A stretch of 46,235 bases of DNA from Planctomycetales bacterium (GCA_020426845.1 JAGQPF010000292.1:1-46235), one strand, 5' to 3'; positions 28,537-37,823 are shown, numbered from the stretch's first letter. Numbers and translations: made by a program. Notes: generated by a model from the letters alone, not told the origin.

Positions 28537-31023
28537 ATGCTCTCCCGCCTTCGCTCGCCCTCCCACCCCGCGACGTCCATGCGCTCCCCCGTCTGGCTTT
28601 CGCTGATCGCCGCTGTCTGGCTGGCTTTAACAGCCCCCGCACAACGGCTGATCGCTCAAGAGCCCAATTTTGAGCGCGACGTGGCGCCGATATTTCGCGA
28701 GCGGTGCTTGCGATGCCACAACGATCGACAACGCCGCGGAGGCCTCTCGCTGCAAACGGCCCAAAGCACCCGTCAGGGTGGCGACAGCGGCGAAGTGCTC
28801 ACCCCGGAGAATACTGACTCGGGCACTCTGCTGAGTTACATCACGCCCACGGATGGTGTCGCCGAAATGCCCCAAGGCGAGGCGCCGCTTGATCCGGAAC
28901 AACTGCAGAGGATCCGACAATGGATCAAAGCAGGCGCCCACTGGCCGGAGGACCTGCGACTGGAGCCCGAGCCGCTCTGGTCGCTCCGTCCACTGCAACA
29001 GCCCCCCGTTCCCGACGGAGTTGGTGCTCCCGAGTTTCCCGTGCGGAATCCGATCGACGCCTTTATCGCCGCCGGGCTTCGCGCTGCCGGGCTTCGTCCC
29101 GCGCCGGCGGCCGACCAACGCACACTCGCTCGCCGCCTGCACCTCGATCTGCTCGGCCTGCCTCCTTCGCCCGAAATGGTGGAAGCCTTCGCGGCCGACG
29201 ACAGGCCCGGCGCCTACGAACGATTGGTGGACCGTTTGCTCGCCTCGCCTCACTTTGGCGAGCGTTGGGGACGCCACTGGCTCGACCTGGCCCGCTACGC
29301 CGACAGCGACGGCTACCTGGGCGACAGCGAGCGGACTCATGCCTGGGTCTATCGCGAGTGGGTGATCGACGCGATCAATCGCGATCAGCCGTTTGATCGG
29401 TTCAGCATCGAACAGCTTGCCGGAGATCTGCTGCCCACCCCATCGGTCGATCAACGCGTCGCGACTGGCTTCCATCGCAACACGTTGCGAAACACCGAGG
29501 CCGGCGTCGACCTCGAGCTCTATCGCACCAAAGAGATTGTTGATCGCGTCAACACCACGGGCATGGTCTGGCTCGGCCTCACGCTGGGCTGTGCCGAATG
29601 TCACGATCATAAACACGACCCCGTCACCCAGACGGAGTTTTATCAACTCTACGCTTTCTTCAACAATGCGGACGAGGTCGGCGTATCCGTCTCTCGAAAT
29701 TGGGAACACGCCGAGCACCAACGCGCGTTTCAAGACTGGGACTCTCGGCGTGAACCGTTGCTGTCCGAGCTGGCGAAACTGGAACGCGAGTCGGTCGCCG
29801 ACGCGGAGCGGAGTGCAGCGATCGAGCAGTTGAACGCGACCAAGTCGATTGATTGGGAGCCGTTCGCAGCCGCCTACCGCACCGACAGCGATGGCTGGGC
29901 GCCGTTGAAGGCCAAGCTCGAAGCCTGGCACAAAGCGCGTCCTGCCCCGCCCGCAACGAAGGCCCCCGCCTTCGCGGAACGTCGGCAAGATCGCCGCGAG
30001 TCATATGTTCACGTCCGCGGCGTCTACAACCAGCGTGGCGAGTCCGTTCATGCGGGAACTCCCGCAGCATTGCCGGCGTTGAATTCCGAGAGCCAAGAAC
30101 TCGACCCCGATAGGCTCGACCTCGCCGAATGGCTGTTCGACGACCGCAATCCGCTGCCGCCTCGAGTCGCCGCCAACCGCGTGTGGCAGCATCTGTTCGG
30201 CCAGGGACTGGTGGCGACGCCCAACGACTTCGGCTTTCAGGGTGACAAGCCCGTTCATCCGCAATTGCTCGATTGGCTGGCCAGCGAATACCGCCGCTTG
30301 GGCTGGAGCCGCAAAGCGCTGATACGGCTGATCGTCACCTCGTCCACCTATCGGTTGGCGTCCGCCGCCAACGCGGTTCCCGAACAGCGGGAGACGTCCA
30401 ACCTGTTGCTCTGGCGGCAAAACAGTTTTCGCGTCAACGCAGAGACGATTCGCGACCTGCATCTCACGGCCAGCGGACTGCTGGACCGGACGATCGGCCG
30501 CCGCGGCATTCGCCCACCTTTGCCGGACTTCGTGGCGGAGGTCGGCAGGAGCGTCAAGTGGCCGGTCAGCGCCGGTGGCGAGCGTTACCGGCGCGGATTG
30601 TACATCTTCTTCAAACGCACCGTGCCGTACCCGATGTTGATGACGTTCGACTCGCCCGACTCGACCGTCTCGTGCAGCCGCCGCGCACGCACCAACACGC
30701 CGCTCCAAGCGCTGACGTTGCTCAACGACCCGGTGTACTTCGAGTGCGCCGAAACGCTCGGAAGACGCGTTGCGGCCCACCATGCTCAGGAGTTGGCCGC
30801 CATCGCAGCGATCTTCCGCCACTGCCTCGCAAGACCGATGACCACTGCCGAGCAGCGAGTGCTTTTAAGCGCGTACCGTGACTTGCTGGAGCTCGCCGCC
30901 GGGGACAGCGCCGGGAACAGCGCCGGGAACAACGTCGCCACCCTCGCAGAACAGCGCGCCGCCGCGCTGGCAGCCGTCGCCAGAATCGTCATGAACTCCG
31001 ACGAGTTCGTCACCCGCGACTGA
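28537..31023 (+). CDS. PSCyt1/DUF1549/DUF1553 protein, planctomycete cytochrome type
   Basis: This 828-aa exported protein has a signal peptide (hydrophobic about 19-35), a PSCyt1 cytochrome-like domain with CLRCH (57-61), a DUF1549 domain (about 165-375) with a second haem-type motif CAECHDHKHDP (from residue 352), and a C-terminal DUF1553 domain (about 560-815; WQHLFGQGLVATPNDFG). This domain order is a planctomycete hallmark; the biochemical role is not established but is thought to be redox linked. The start is uncertain: the ATG at 28537 has GGAG only 2 nt upstream, and an ATG at 28579 also opens a good signal peptide. It is followed after a short gap by its usual partner, a DUF1501 gene. 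The DUF1553 tail has a small Gly/Asn/Ser-rich insert near residues 790-800. Confidence 0.93.
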   Translation: MLSRLRSPSHPATSMRSPVWLSLIAAVWLALTAPAQRLIAQEPNFERDVAPIFRERCLRCHNDRQRRGGLSLQTAQSTRQGGDSGEVLTPENTDSGTLLSYITPTDGVAEMPQGEAPLDPEQLQRIRQWIKAGAHWPEDLRLEPEPLWSLRPLQQPPVPDGVGAPEFPVRNPIDAFIAAGLRAAGLRPAPAADQRTLARRLHLDLLGLPPSPEMVEAFAADDRPGAYERLVDRLLASPHFGERWGRHWLDLARYADSDGYLGDSERTHAWVYREWVIDAINRDQPFDRFSIEQLAGDLLPTPSVDQRVATGFHRNTLRNTEAGVDLELYRTKEIVDRVNTTGMVWLGLTLGCAECHDHKHDPVTQTEFYQLYAFFNNADEVGVSVSRNWEHAEHQRAFQDWDSRREPLLSELAKLERESVADAERSAAIEQLNATKSIDWEPFAAAYRTDSDGWAPLKAKLEAWHKARPAPPATKAPAFAERRQDRRESYVHVRGVYNQRGESVHAGTPAALPALNSESQELDPDRLDLAEWLFDDRNPLPPRVAANRVWQHLFGQGLVATPNDFGFQGDKPVHPQLLDWLASEYRRLGWSRKALIRLIVTSSTYRLASAANAVPEQRETSNLLLWRQNSFRVNAETIRDLHLTASGLLDRTIGRRGIRPPLPDFVAEVGRSVKWPVSAGGERYRRGLYIFFKRTVPYPMLMTFDSPDSTVSCSRRARTNTPLQALTLLNDPVYFECAETLGRRVAAHHAQELAAIAAIFRHCLARPMTTAEQRVLLSAYRDLLELAAGDSAGNSAGNNVATLAEQRAAALAAVARIVMNSDEFVTRD

Positions 31024-31081
31024 CAACGTACGCGTCCATTCGAGAATGAGCGCGTTCCTGACAATGACAACGAAAAGCACC

Positions 31082-32518
31082 ATGAACGACTCCCCGCACA
31101 ACTCGACGGCTCGTCGGCAGTTCCTTGCCAATGTTGCCGGCGGGCTGGGCGCCGTGGCGCTCGCTTCGCTGCTTCGCGACGACCGCGTGTTGGGCAGTGA
31201 GTCGCCAATCACGCACTTCGCTCCGCGCGCCAAACGCTGCATCTATCTGTTCATGGAGGGCGGGCCGAGCCAGATGGATCTGTTCGATCCCAAGCCGAAG
31301 TTGAATCAGCTCGACGGCCAGCCGATGCCCGAATCGCTGCTGAAGGAAATCAAATTCGCGTTCATTCAAAAAGAAGCGGCGCGGCTGATGGGCAGTCCGC
31401 GAGTGTTCCAGCGCCATGGGCAATGCGGCATGGACCTGTCCGACTTGCTCCCCCATCTGCGCGATTGCGTCGACGACATTGCGCTGGTGCGGTCCATGCA
31501 TTGCGATCAATTCAACCACTTGCCGGGACAGCTCATGATGCTGTCGGGCTCGGCGCTGCAAGGGCGGCCGACGCTCGGCTCCTGGCTCAGCTACGGGCTG
31601 GGAAGCGAGTCGCAGGATCTGCCCAGCTATGTCGTGCTCACCACGTTGGGACGCGGCCTGCCCGGCGGCGCCTCCAGTTGGTCGAGCGGGTTCCTGCCGT
31701 CCCAGTACGCCGGCACGCTGTTTCGCAACCAAGGCAGCCCCGTGCTGAACCTGGAGAATCCGGCCGGGATCACGCCGCCGGCGCAAGCCAGGAGCTTGCA
31801 GGCGATCAATGACCTGAACCGGCTGCGGTACGGCGCGCTTGGCAATCCCGAAGTCGCCAGCCGCATTGAAGCTTACGAACTGGCGTTTCGCATGCAGCGC
31901 ACGGCGCCGGAACTATTGGACCTCTCCGGCGAGTCGCAGGCCACGCTGGAAGAGTACGGCGTCACGCGCGAGCCCGCCAACGACAAGTCGGGGTTCGAAA
32001 GCTCCTACGCCAGAAACTGCCTGCTCGCGAGGCGAATGATCGAACGCGGCGTGCGTTTCGTGACCTTGTTTCTCTCTACCTGGGACCATCACAGCAACCT
32101 GGACAGCGGACTGGCCCGTTACACTCGCATCTCCGACCAGCCCGTCGCCGCTTTGCTCAAGGACCTCAAGCGGCGCGGGCTGCTCGACGACACGCTCGTC
32201 GTCTGGGGCGGCGAGTTCGGCCGCACCCCGCTGGGAGAAAACCGCGTCAACTTCAAGCAGGTCACCGGCCGCGACCACCACCCGTATTCATTCAGCATGT
32301 GGCTAGCCGGCGGCGGCGTCCGCGGCGGGCAAGTCATCGGTGAGACGGACGAGATCGGCTGGGGAGTCGCCAAGGATCCCGTCCACGTGCACGACCTGCA
32401 CGCGACTATCCTCCACCTCTTCGGCCTTGATCACGAGCAGCTCACGTACCGCTTTCAGGGCCGCGACTTTCGGCTCACCGACATCGCGGGCAACGTCGTC
32501 ACTCGCTTGTTGAAGTAA
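31082..32518 (+). CDS. DUF1501 protein, Tat-exported
   Basis: This 478-aa protein belongs to DUF1501, a family with an alkaline-phosphatase/sulfatase-like fold that pairs with PSCyt1/DUF1549/DUF1553 proteins in planctomycetes. A twin-arginine signal lies near the start (STARRQFLANVAGGLGAVALASLL). Family segments include LFMEGGPSQMDLFDPKP, TLFLSTWDHHSNLD, VVWGGEFGRTP and RDHHPYSFSMWLAGGG, which hold likely metal-binding Asp and His residues. The chosen ATG (31082) gives a standard Tat n-region; ATGs at 31064 and 31046 are possible, and none has a strong Shine-Dalgarno. It lies 58 bp after the upstream gene and is probably co-transcribed. It converges on the histidine kinase gene with a 15-bp gap. 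Confidence 0.93.
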   Translation: MNDSPHNSTARRQFLANVAGGLGAVALASLLRDDRVLGSESPITHFAPRAKRCIYLFMEGGPSQMDLFDPKPKLNQLDGQPMPESLLKEIKFAFIQKEAARLMGSPRVFQRHGQCGMDLSDLLPHLRDCVDDIALVRSMHCDQFNHLPGQLMMLSGSALQGRPTLGSWLSYGLGSESQDLPSYVVLTTLGRGLPGGASSWSSGFLPSQYAGTLFRNQGSPVLNLENPAGITPPAQARSLQAINDLNRLRYGALGNPEVASRIEAYELAFRMQRTAPELLDLSGESQATLEEYGVTREPANDKSGFESSYARNCLLARRMIERGVRFVTLFLSTWDHHSNLDSGLARYTRISDQPVAALLKDLKRRGLLDDTLVVWGGEFGRTPLGENRVNFKQVTGRDHHPYSFSMWLAGGGVRGGQVIGETDEIGWGVAKDPVHVHDLHATILHLFGLDHEQLTYRFQGRDFRLTDIAGNVVTRLLK

Positions 32519-32533
32519 GCGCGAAGCCATGTG

Positions 32534-34186
32534 TTACTCGGTCCTGTCGCGGCGAAGCCGCACGGTGAACCGAGCGCCGGCGCCAAGCTCCGACTCGGCG
32601 GAGATCGAGCCGCCATGGGCAGCGACGATTCGCTGGCAAATCGCCAGCCCCAATCCACTGCCACCTCGAGTTCTCGCCCGGTCCACGTCCGCGCGATAGA
32701 AGCGATCGAACAACTTCGGCAAGTCGGCGGCCGCAATGCCCACGCCATTGTCACGCACGGTCAGCACAGCCTCGGCCCCTTGGGCCCGCACCGTCACCAC
32801 CACCTCGCCTCCCGGGCGGTTGTACTGAATCGCGTTGTGAATCAGATTCGTCGCCACTTGGGCCAATAGCCGGTGGCGCCCGAGCAACGAACAGGGCTCG
32901 AGCTCCGTTCGCAGTTGAACTTGAGACTGAGCCGCCAAGGGCGCCAGCAACTCCGCCGACTCCCCGACCACCGTCGCCAGATCGCAGGGCGACGGCGCCT
33001 CGGCAACTCCCGCATCCAACCTCGCGAGCGACATCAGCGACTCGACGAGCCCATGCATCCGTTTCGCCGCGCGATGGCACTTCTCCAACTGCTCGCGGTA
33101 GGCGCCGGCGTCGCGTTCGCGCGACAGCCCCAGCTCCGTGGCCGAGAGAATGACTGCCAGCGGCGTTCGCAACTCGTGCGAGGCGTCCGCCGTAAACTGT
33201 TGCTGCTGGCGAAACGCGTTGTCGATCCGGTCCAGCATGTGGTTGAGCACCGTGCCGAGCTGCTCCAGCTCCGCATCGACGCGGGTCAGGTCCATGCGCT
33301 GATCCAGGTTCGTCGCGTCGATCTCGCTGGCGGTGCGGGTCATCGAGGCGATCGGAGCAATCGCCCGACCGCTGAGCCACCAGCCTCCCGCCAAGCCCGA
33401 CAGCAGGATCACCGAGCCCGACAGCATCAGCAGGGTCGCCGACTGACGCAGCCGTTCCTGCTCGCCATGCACGTCGCGCCCGACGCAGATGAGCGATCCA
33501 TGGGGACCGTTGAGGTAGATGCGACGGTGGGCATTCGCCTGCTCGCTGGCCACACCGTCGCTGCCCAGCAGCGAGATGGCGCGCGTCGCCAACGGTGGCG
33601 ACGTGGACGGCAATTGCGCCGACCGCAGCACAGAACGATCCTGTCGCCACACGACGAAGTACAGGTCATCGTCCTCGCGGGCCAGGCTCTCATCGCGTGG
33701 GCCGGGCAGGTTCAGTGCCTTTTCCCACGGCGGGCGCCCGGTGTCGGGATATTCCGGGCCGGCAAAGTCCTCGTTGAAACGCTCGGGAGGCGGCGGCGGA
33801 CGCCGACCGGGCCCGGGGCCGGGACGGCGACGCCCCGGACCGGGCCCGGGACGAGCAGCCGGACCGGGCCCGGGACGAGCAGCCGGACCAAGTCCGCCTG
33901 GACCACGTGGCAAATCACGAGACGCATCCAACCATTCGCGAAACTCTTCGGGAAGCAAATCGTCCCCCGCCTGCTTGACCAACCCAGCGGGCATCGCCCG
34001 CAACGCTCCCTCAAGCACCCGAGCCGCGGCGATCAACTCGTCATCCACATCGTTCCAGCGAGATCGCACGAGCTCCCAATAGAGCAGACCGCCAAACCCC
34101 ACCACCACACAGCAGAGAATCAGCGCATGCCAGACCTGAATTCGCCAGCGAAGTGAACGGTACCAACTTGAGGACATGGACAACAT
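32534..34186 (-). CDS. Sensor histidine kinase with Pro/Gly/Arg-rich sensor insert
   Basis: This 550-aa membrane kinase has TM1 (about 18-38), an extracytoplasmic sensor region (about 40-250), TM2 (about 252-275), HAMP (about 270-325), a HisKA domain with phospho-acceptor His337 (DASHELRTPL), and an HATPase_c domain (about 435-548; N box NLIHNAIQYN, G boxes DNGVGI and GGSGLGLAI). The sensor region contains a low-complexity stretch (about 94-135) of Pro, Gly and Arg with repeated AARPGPGP units. The start is uncertain between ATGs at 34186 and 34177. It follows the response regulator by 49 bp in the same direction, forming a two-component operon. The signal sensed is unknown. Confidence 0.93.
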   Translation of the reverse strand: MLSMSSSWYRSLRWRIQVWHALILCCVVVGFGGLLYWELVRSRWNDVDDELIAAARVLEGALRAMPAGLVKQAGDDLLPEEFREWLDASRDLPRGPGGLGPAARPGPGPAARPGPGPGRRRPGPGPGRRPPPPPERFNEDFAGPEYPDTGRPPWEKALNLPGPRDESLAREDDDLYFVVWRQDRSVLRSAQLPSTSPPLATRAISLLGSDGVASEQANAHRRIYLNGPHGSLICVGRDVHGEQERLRQSATLLMLSGSVILLSGLAGGWWLSGRAIAPIASMTRTASEIDATNLDQRMDLTRVDAELEQLGTVLNHMLDRIDNAFRQQQQFTADASHELRTPLAVILSATELGLSRERDAGAYREQLEKCHRAAKRMHGLVESLMSLARLDAGVAEAPSPCDLATVVGESAELLAPLAAQSQVQLRTELEPCSLLGRHRLLAQVATNLIHNAIQYNRPGGEVVVTVRAQGAEAVLTVRDNGVGIAAADLPKLFDRFYRADVDRARTRGGSGLGLAICQRIVAAHGGSISAESELGAGARFTVRLRRDRTE

Positions 34187-34235
34187 GGTGCGCGTGGTGC
34201 AGAAGTACTTGTCGAACGAGCGGCCTACGCAGCCG

Positions 34236-34889
34236 TCAATCGCTCAGGATATAACCCTGGCCTCGCCGCGTTTCGATGAAATCGCGTCCGAGCTTTTTGC
34301 GGATGTGTGACACGTGAACATCCACCAAATTGGACAGGCTATCGTCTTCCTCGTCGAACAGATGATCGTAAATCATCGTTCGCGTCACGAGCTTGCCTCG
34401 ATGCAGCGCCAACAATTCCACCAGCGCGTACTCGCGCGCCGTCAAAGACGTTGGCTCGCCCCCGCGCAGAACGACTCGTCCCGCCAAATCGACCGTGACG
34501 TCTCCGATCACGATCTGATTGGACGACTGCCCCATCGAGCGTCGAATCAAGGCCCGCACTCGCGCCAACAACTCCCCCAGGCTGAACGGCTTGACCAAGT
34601 AATCATCGGCGCCGCCATCCAGTCCCGTGACGCGATCCTGAATCGCATCGCGCGCCGTCAGCATTAACACCGGCGTGGGCTTCTCGCGTCGCAGCTGCTC
34701 CAGTAATTCCAATCCGCTCAACCCGGGCAGCATCCAGTCCAGCACGATCGCGTCATACTCCCACGACGTCGCCTTGAACAGGCCGTCGGCACCGTTGTCC
34801 GATCCGTCCACGGCATAACCATCCTCGCGCAACGATTGCATGAGGGATTGCCGCAGGTCGGGCTCGTCCTCAACGACCAACACACGCAT
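34236..34889 (-). CDS. OmpR/PhoB-family response regulator
   Basis: This 217-aa regulator has a receiver domain (1-115) with the acidic pocket (VVEDEPD), phospho-acceptor Asp51 (IVLDWMLPG) and Lys100 (YLVKPF). A C-terminal winged-helix DNA-binding domain follows (about 125-217; LTAREYALVELLALH, VDVHVSHIRKKLG, IETRRGQGYIL). It is the first gene of a two-component pair with the downstream kinase. A five-copy 27-bp repeat array begins 22 bp upstream of its start, where its promoter should lie. Close relatives of this arrangement often control envelope or metal stress, but nothing here fixes the target. Confidence 0.95.
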   Translation of the reverse strand: MRVLVVEDEPDLRQSLMQSLREDGYAVDGSDNGADGLFKATSWEYDAIVLDWMLPGLSGLELLEQLRREKPTPVLMLTARDAIQDRVTGLDGGADDYLVKPFSLGELLARVRALIRRSMGQSSNQIVIGDVTVDLAGRVVLRGGEPTSLTAREYALVELLALHRGKLVTRTMIYDHLFDEEDDSLSNLVDVHVSHIRKKLGRDFIETRRGQGYILSD

Positions 34890-34911
34890 GGCGCTCTCCG
34901 CACCCTAAAAA

Positions 34912-35046
34912 GGAAACCCGAAGCGTAAGCGAGGGATAGGAACCCCGAAGCGTCAGCGAGGGAAAGGAACCCCGAAGCTTCAGCGAGGGAAAGGAAACCC
35001 GAAGCGTCAGCGAGGGAAAGGAAACCCGAAGCGTAAGCGAGGGATA
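34912..35046. repeat. 27-bp tandem repeat, 5 copies
   Basis: Five units of exactly 27 bp start at 34912, 34939, 34966, 34993 and 35020, each with the form GGAAnCCCGAAGC followed by a GTnAGCGAGGGA-type tail. Units differ at a few sites. The core is shared with the 34-bp array at 10640-10740 and the single copy at 43716-43735. The array sits directly upstream of the response regulator gene. Confidence 0.93.
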
Positions 35047-35125
35047 AGTGGCCGTGAAAAACAGGTTGCGATCGAGCGTATCCAGGCCCCGCAAGCTCCG
35101 CCATCCGACCGCGTCCTATTATGCC

Positions 35126-35161
35126 AAAAACCCCGAGGCCCCAATGAACGGGACCCCGGGG
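35126..35161 (-). terminator. Rho-independent terminator of haem peroxidase gene
   Basis: On the minus strand a GC-rich 12-bp stem with two mismatches (CCCCGGGGTCCC/GGGGCCTCGGGG) and a 7-nt loop is followed by TTTTT. It lies about 100 nt past the peroxidase stop codon. The region between the stop and this hairpin holds nothing else. Confidence 0.75.
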
Positions 35162-35258
35162 AACGCCGATTGCGAAGATTGCGAGATCCAATTCGCGCAA
35201 TCCGGTCCGTCATGCCAACCCGAGCCATGCCTTGTGGCGCGCTGGCTCGGGAGCTCCG

Positions 35259-37340
35259 TTACAACCGCCGCCGCCTGTCGCCGCCGAACTGACCGAAGAC
35301 CTGGTCCACCAACTGGGGCAGGGGAGGCGCCAACGGCTCGCTCCGCTGGTCCGGCCGCGGTTGCTCATCGCGTCGGGGCCCGCCGCCGTTGTTGCCCGTG
35401 GGCAGATTGAAGTTCAGCCGGAACGCCTGGTCGCCGCGAGTGACGGACACGACGCGGCTGTCGATGCCGACAGCGTCGCCATTTGCGTTCTGCGTCAGCC
35501 GCACGAAGTAGTCGTCCGTGCGAACGCCCGACTGCACGTCGAACCGATAGCGGCCGCGGTCGTCGGTTGTCGCCGTGGCGATCGTTTCGCCGCTGGTGTC
35601 GGAGACCAGTTCGACAGTCCAACCCGTCAGCGGTTGCGGAGGGGCGCCGCCACGTCGGCCGGCCACTTGCGTGACCGCGCCGCCGATGGACGAATCGAAC
35701 ACGAACACGTTGCGTTGGAGATTGTTGAGCTCGGTATTCCGAGCGATCACATCGGACAAGCCGGTGTGTTCGATGTCGCCAAGCACCCGGCCCTCCAGCC
35801 GATTCTGGTACCAGAGTCGATCGCCGTCGCGCAGCCGCTGAAACTGATCGGTGATGATCGCCGACAGCGTTTCGCCAACGCTTGCCCCGGGCAGATGATC
35901 CTCCGCCAACGCGCCGACCCAAAGGTCGATATTGTCGACACTGCCGTACAGTTCCTCGAGCTTCTGCTGCGTCTCGACATCGGCGGTGATGTCGCTGAAG
36001 TTGTCGACGCGTCCCAAGCCAATTGCCTCGCGCACGTCGTTGTAGTCGGCCAAGCCGTGGTCCCGACCGCGCTCGATATTCAGGCTAGCCAGATCGAGCC
36101 CGCCGGCGCCGGGCGGTCCAAACAGGAAGTTTCGGACGCTATTGACCAGTTGCAGGTCCAATTCGGACGACGGATCGGAGGCCAGATACTTGAAGATCGA
36201 GTCGATCGTAACGCCCTCCAACGCGGTCGGATTGAAGAACGCCTCGCTCAGCGGAATCTCCTCGGCAATCGGCTTGCCCTGGTTGTCGAGGAACTCCACG
36301 TCGTCGCCCAACAAGCTGTGGCCGAAGCGGAAGGCGGCCGTCGAGAACTCGTTGCTGAGCTGCGGGTTGACCGTCGCGTCGTAGCCCTGATACGGGCCCA
36401 CGCCATGTCCCAGCACGGCCGGCAGCCACTCGTTGTAAGTGATCGCCTGAATCTCGGCGATCACCAGCGAGCGAGCGCGCTGGTAGATCTCCTCATCGCT
36501 CAGCTCGGGCTGCCGCTCGGCGATCTGATCCGCGAGCCGGTTGTGCTCGCGCACGAACAGCGTGTGCAAGCTCGTCAGTTCGATATTCTCGTTGGCTCGC
36601 GCGTCGCCGGCGGCGAACAGCTCGTCATCCGCAACGCGATGCGCGTCATTGGCCATTGCCAACGTGCCGTCGGGAAAGTTCTCCTCGTTGTTGAGCGGCA
36701 GCATGCCGTCGGCCGACATCTTCAACTTGCCGCCCGAGAAAGTCCGCAGCGCGTCGGCGCGCTGCTGGTCGGAGCCGTAGACCATGGATCCGTCAATCCA
36801 GGCGGTGATCGTATTGACCTGCTCGCGTGGATTGTCGGCGCTGTCGCCGGTGTCCAGGTCGTAGATCGAGCGGCTGGTGTAGATCGCCTGCGTGCCCGTG
36901 GCCGCGGGGTCGAAGTACGGATCGCCCGTGGGGACCGGGATCGCCAGCAACTCCGTGCCGGCCGTGGGTGTCAGACCGATGTCATGATCGATGAATTGCC
37001 CCCAAGCGTAGATAAACGCCGACAGGTTGCGGTCGCTGATGATGTCGTCACCGCCTTGGTCCGACAGCGCGTTGCTGATCTCGCGAGCGCCGGGGCGATC
37101 GGCGCCCGCCGGCGTGGAGATGCCGTCGCCATACTCGGCCGCGGCCAGCCGCAGCAATGGCTCGTCCGTGCTGCCCCACTCGACATGAGCGAGGTTGTTG
37201 CCCAAGCCGTCCGGCGCATAAGCATCCGGCAGTCCCAGGTCGGCCGCCAGCAACTCGCGTCGCTCAAGCGACTCCAGCTGCAATCGGCGGCGCCGATGGC
37301 GGCGAGCGTCGCCGCGATTCTTCTTAGCAGATTGCCTCAT
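35259..37340 (-). CDS. Secreted animal-type haem peroxidase
   Basis: This 693-aa protein starts at ATG 37340, 7 nt after GGAG; an adjacent ATG at 37343 is too close to it. The N-terminus is very basic and carries LQLESLERRELLAAD (21-34), the LExLExRxLL-type leader found on many large secreted planctomycete proteins. An animal haem peroxidase domain follows (about 45-530), with distal His119 (WGQFIDHDIG), proximal His341 (FRFGHSLL) and the arginine-containing NIERGRDHGL. A C-terminal beta-sandwich of the SdrD-B or carboxypeptidase-regulatory type (about 570-650; GWTVELVSD, TTDDRGRYRFDV) and a Pro/Arg-rich tail finish it. Such enzymes use hydrogen peroxide to oxidise halides or organics. A terminator lies 100 nt downstream. 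Confidence 0.94.
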   Translation of the reverse strand: MRQSAKKNRGDARRHRRRRLQLESLERRELLAADLGLPDAYAPDGLGNNLAHVEWGSTDEPLLRLAAAEYGDGISTPAGADRPGAREISNALSDQGGDDIISDRNLSAFIYAWGQFIDHDIGLTPTAGTELLAIPVPTGDPYFDPAATGTQAIYTSRSIYDLDTGDSADNPREQVNTITAWIDGSMVYGSDQQRADALRTFSGGKLKMSADGMLPLNNEENFPDGTLAMANDAHRVADDELFAAGDARANENIELTSLHTLFVREHNRLADQIAERQPELSDEEIYQRARSLVIAEIQAITYNEWLPAVLGHGVGPYQGYDATVNPQLSNEFSTAAFRFGHSLLGDDVEFLDNQGKPIAEEIPLSEAFFNPTALEGVTIDSIFKYLASDPSSELDLQLVNSVRNFLFGPPGAGGLDLASLNIERGRDHGLADYNDVREAIGLGRVDNFSDITADVETQQKLEELYGSVDNIDLWVGALAEDHLPGASVGETLSAIITDQFQRLRDGDRLWYQNRLEGRVLGDIEHTGLSDVIARNTELNNLQRNVFVFDSSIGGAVTQVAGRRGGAPPQPLTGWTVELVSDTSGETIATATTDDRGRYRFDVQSGVRTDDYFVRLTQNANGDAVGIDSRVVSVTRGDQAFRLNFNLPTGNNGGGPRRDEQPRPDQRSEPLAPPLPQLVDQVFGQFGGDRRRRL

Positions 37341-37582
37341 CATGCTGCTCCAAAGAAAGTAAAGAAGAGAAGGAAACAGGGAAAAGAGAAGTTCGATTGA
37401 GAAAAGGGTGAAGAAGAGGGACGAGTAAGAGGAAATGGAAGAGCGAAGTGGACGAGCGAAGTGCGTTCGTGCAATGCGATCACCCGCAGGTGCGCGCATG
37501 AACCACTCTTGCCCAGGATGAATCACGCGTTGCCGCGCCACACGTCGCCCTTCATGCAGCCTCACGCAACACTTCGCGCTCA

Positions 37583-37823
37583 GCATGGGCGTCCTCGCGC
37601 GTGCAGCACTGCGCAATCCATTCGCGCCGGCCGAGCCCGTGGCACAGGCTGCCGGCCTGTGATTGTTGTGGTCTTGAGCGAAAGTTGCAGGCTGGCAGCC
37701 TGCACCACGACGCGCCGGCCGAGCCCGTGGCACAGGCTGCCGGCCTGTGATTGTTGTGGTCTTGAGCGAATGTTGCAGGCTGGCAGCCTGCACTACGACG
37801 CGCACGGGCGAGGACGCCCATGC
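37583..37823. repeat. MITE-like element, copy 2, with internal duplication
   Basis: The left end (37583-37634) and right end (37799-37823) match the element at 28335-28445, and the outer ~22 bases form near-perfect inverted repeats. The interior is replaced by two 88-bp tandem units. This makes it 241 bp against 111 bp for copy 1. Confidence 0.75.
37623..37798. repeat. 88-bp tandem duplication
   Basis: Units at 37623-37710 and 37711-37798 differ at only a few positions. Each contains two palindromes of the CAGGCTGGCAGCCTG type (one as CACAGGCTGCCGGCCTGTG) and a shared TGATTGTTGTGGTCTTGAGC spacer. Confidence 0.92.

Noticed and set aside
28627..29988. 453-aa minus-strand open frame opposite the PSCyt1/DUF1549 gene
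   Set aside because: The plus strand has clear CxxCH motifs and domain order, and the minus frame has none.
34912..35046. 27-bp repeats as a CRISPR array
   Set aside because: The units are directly abutting with no unique spacers, and there are no cas genes in the window.
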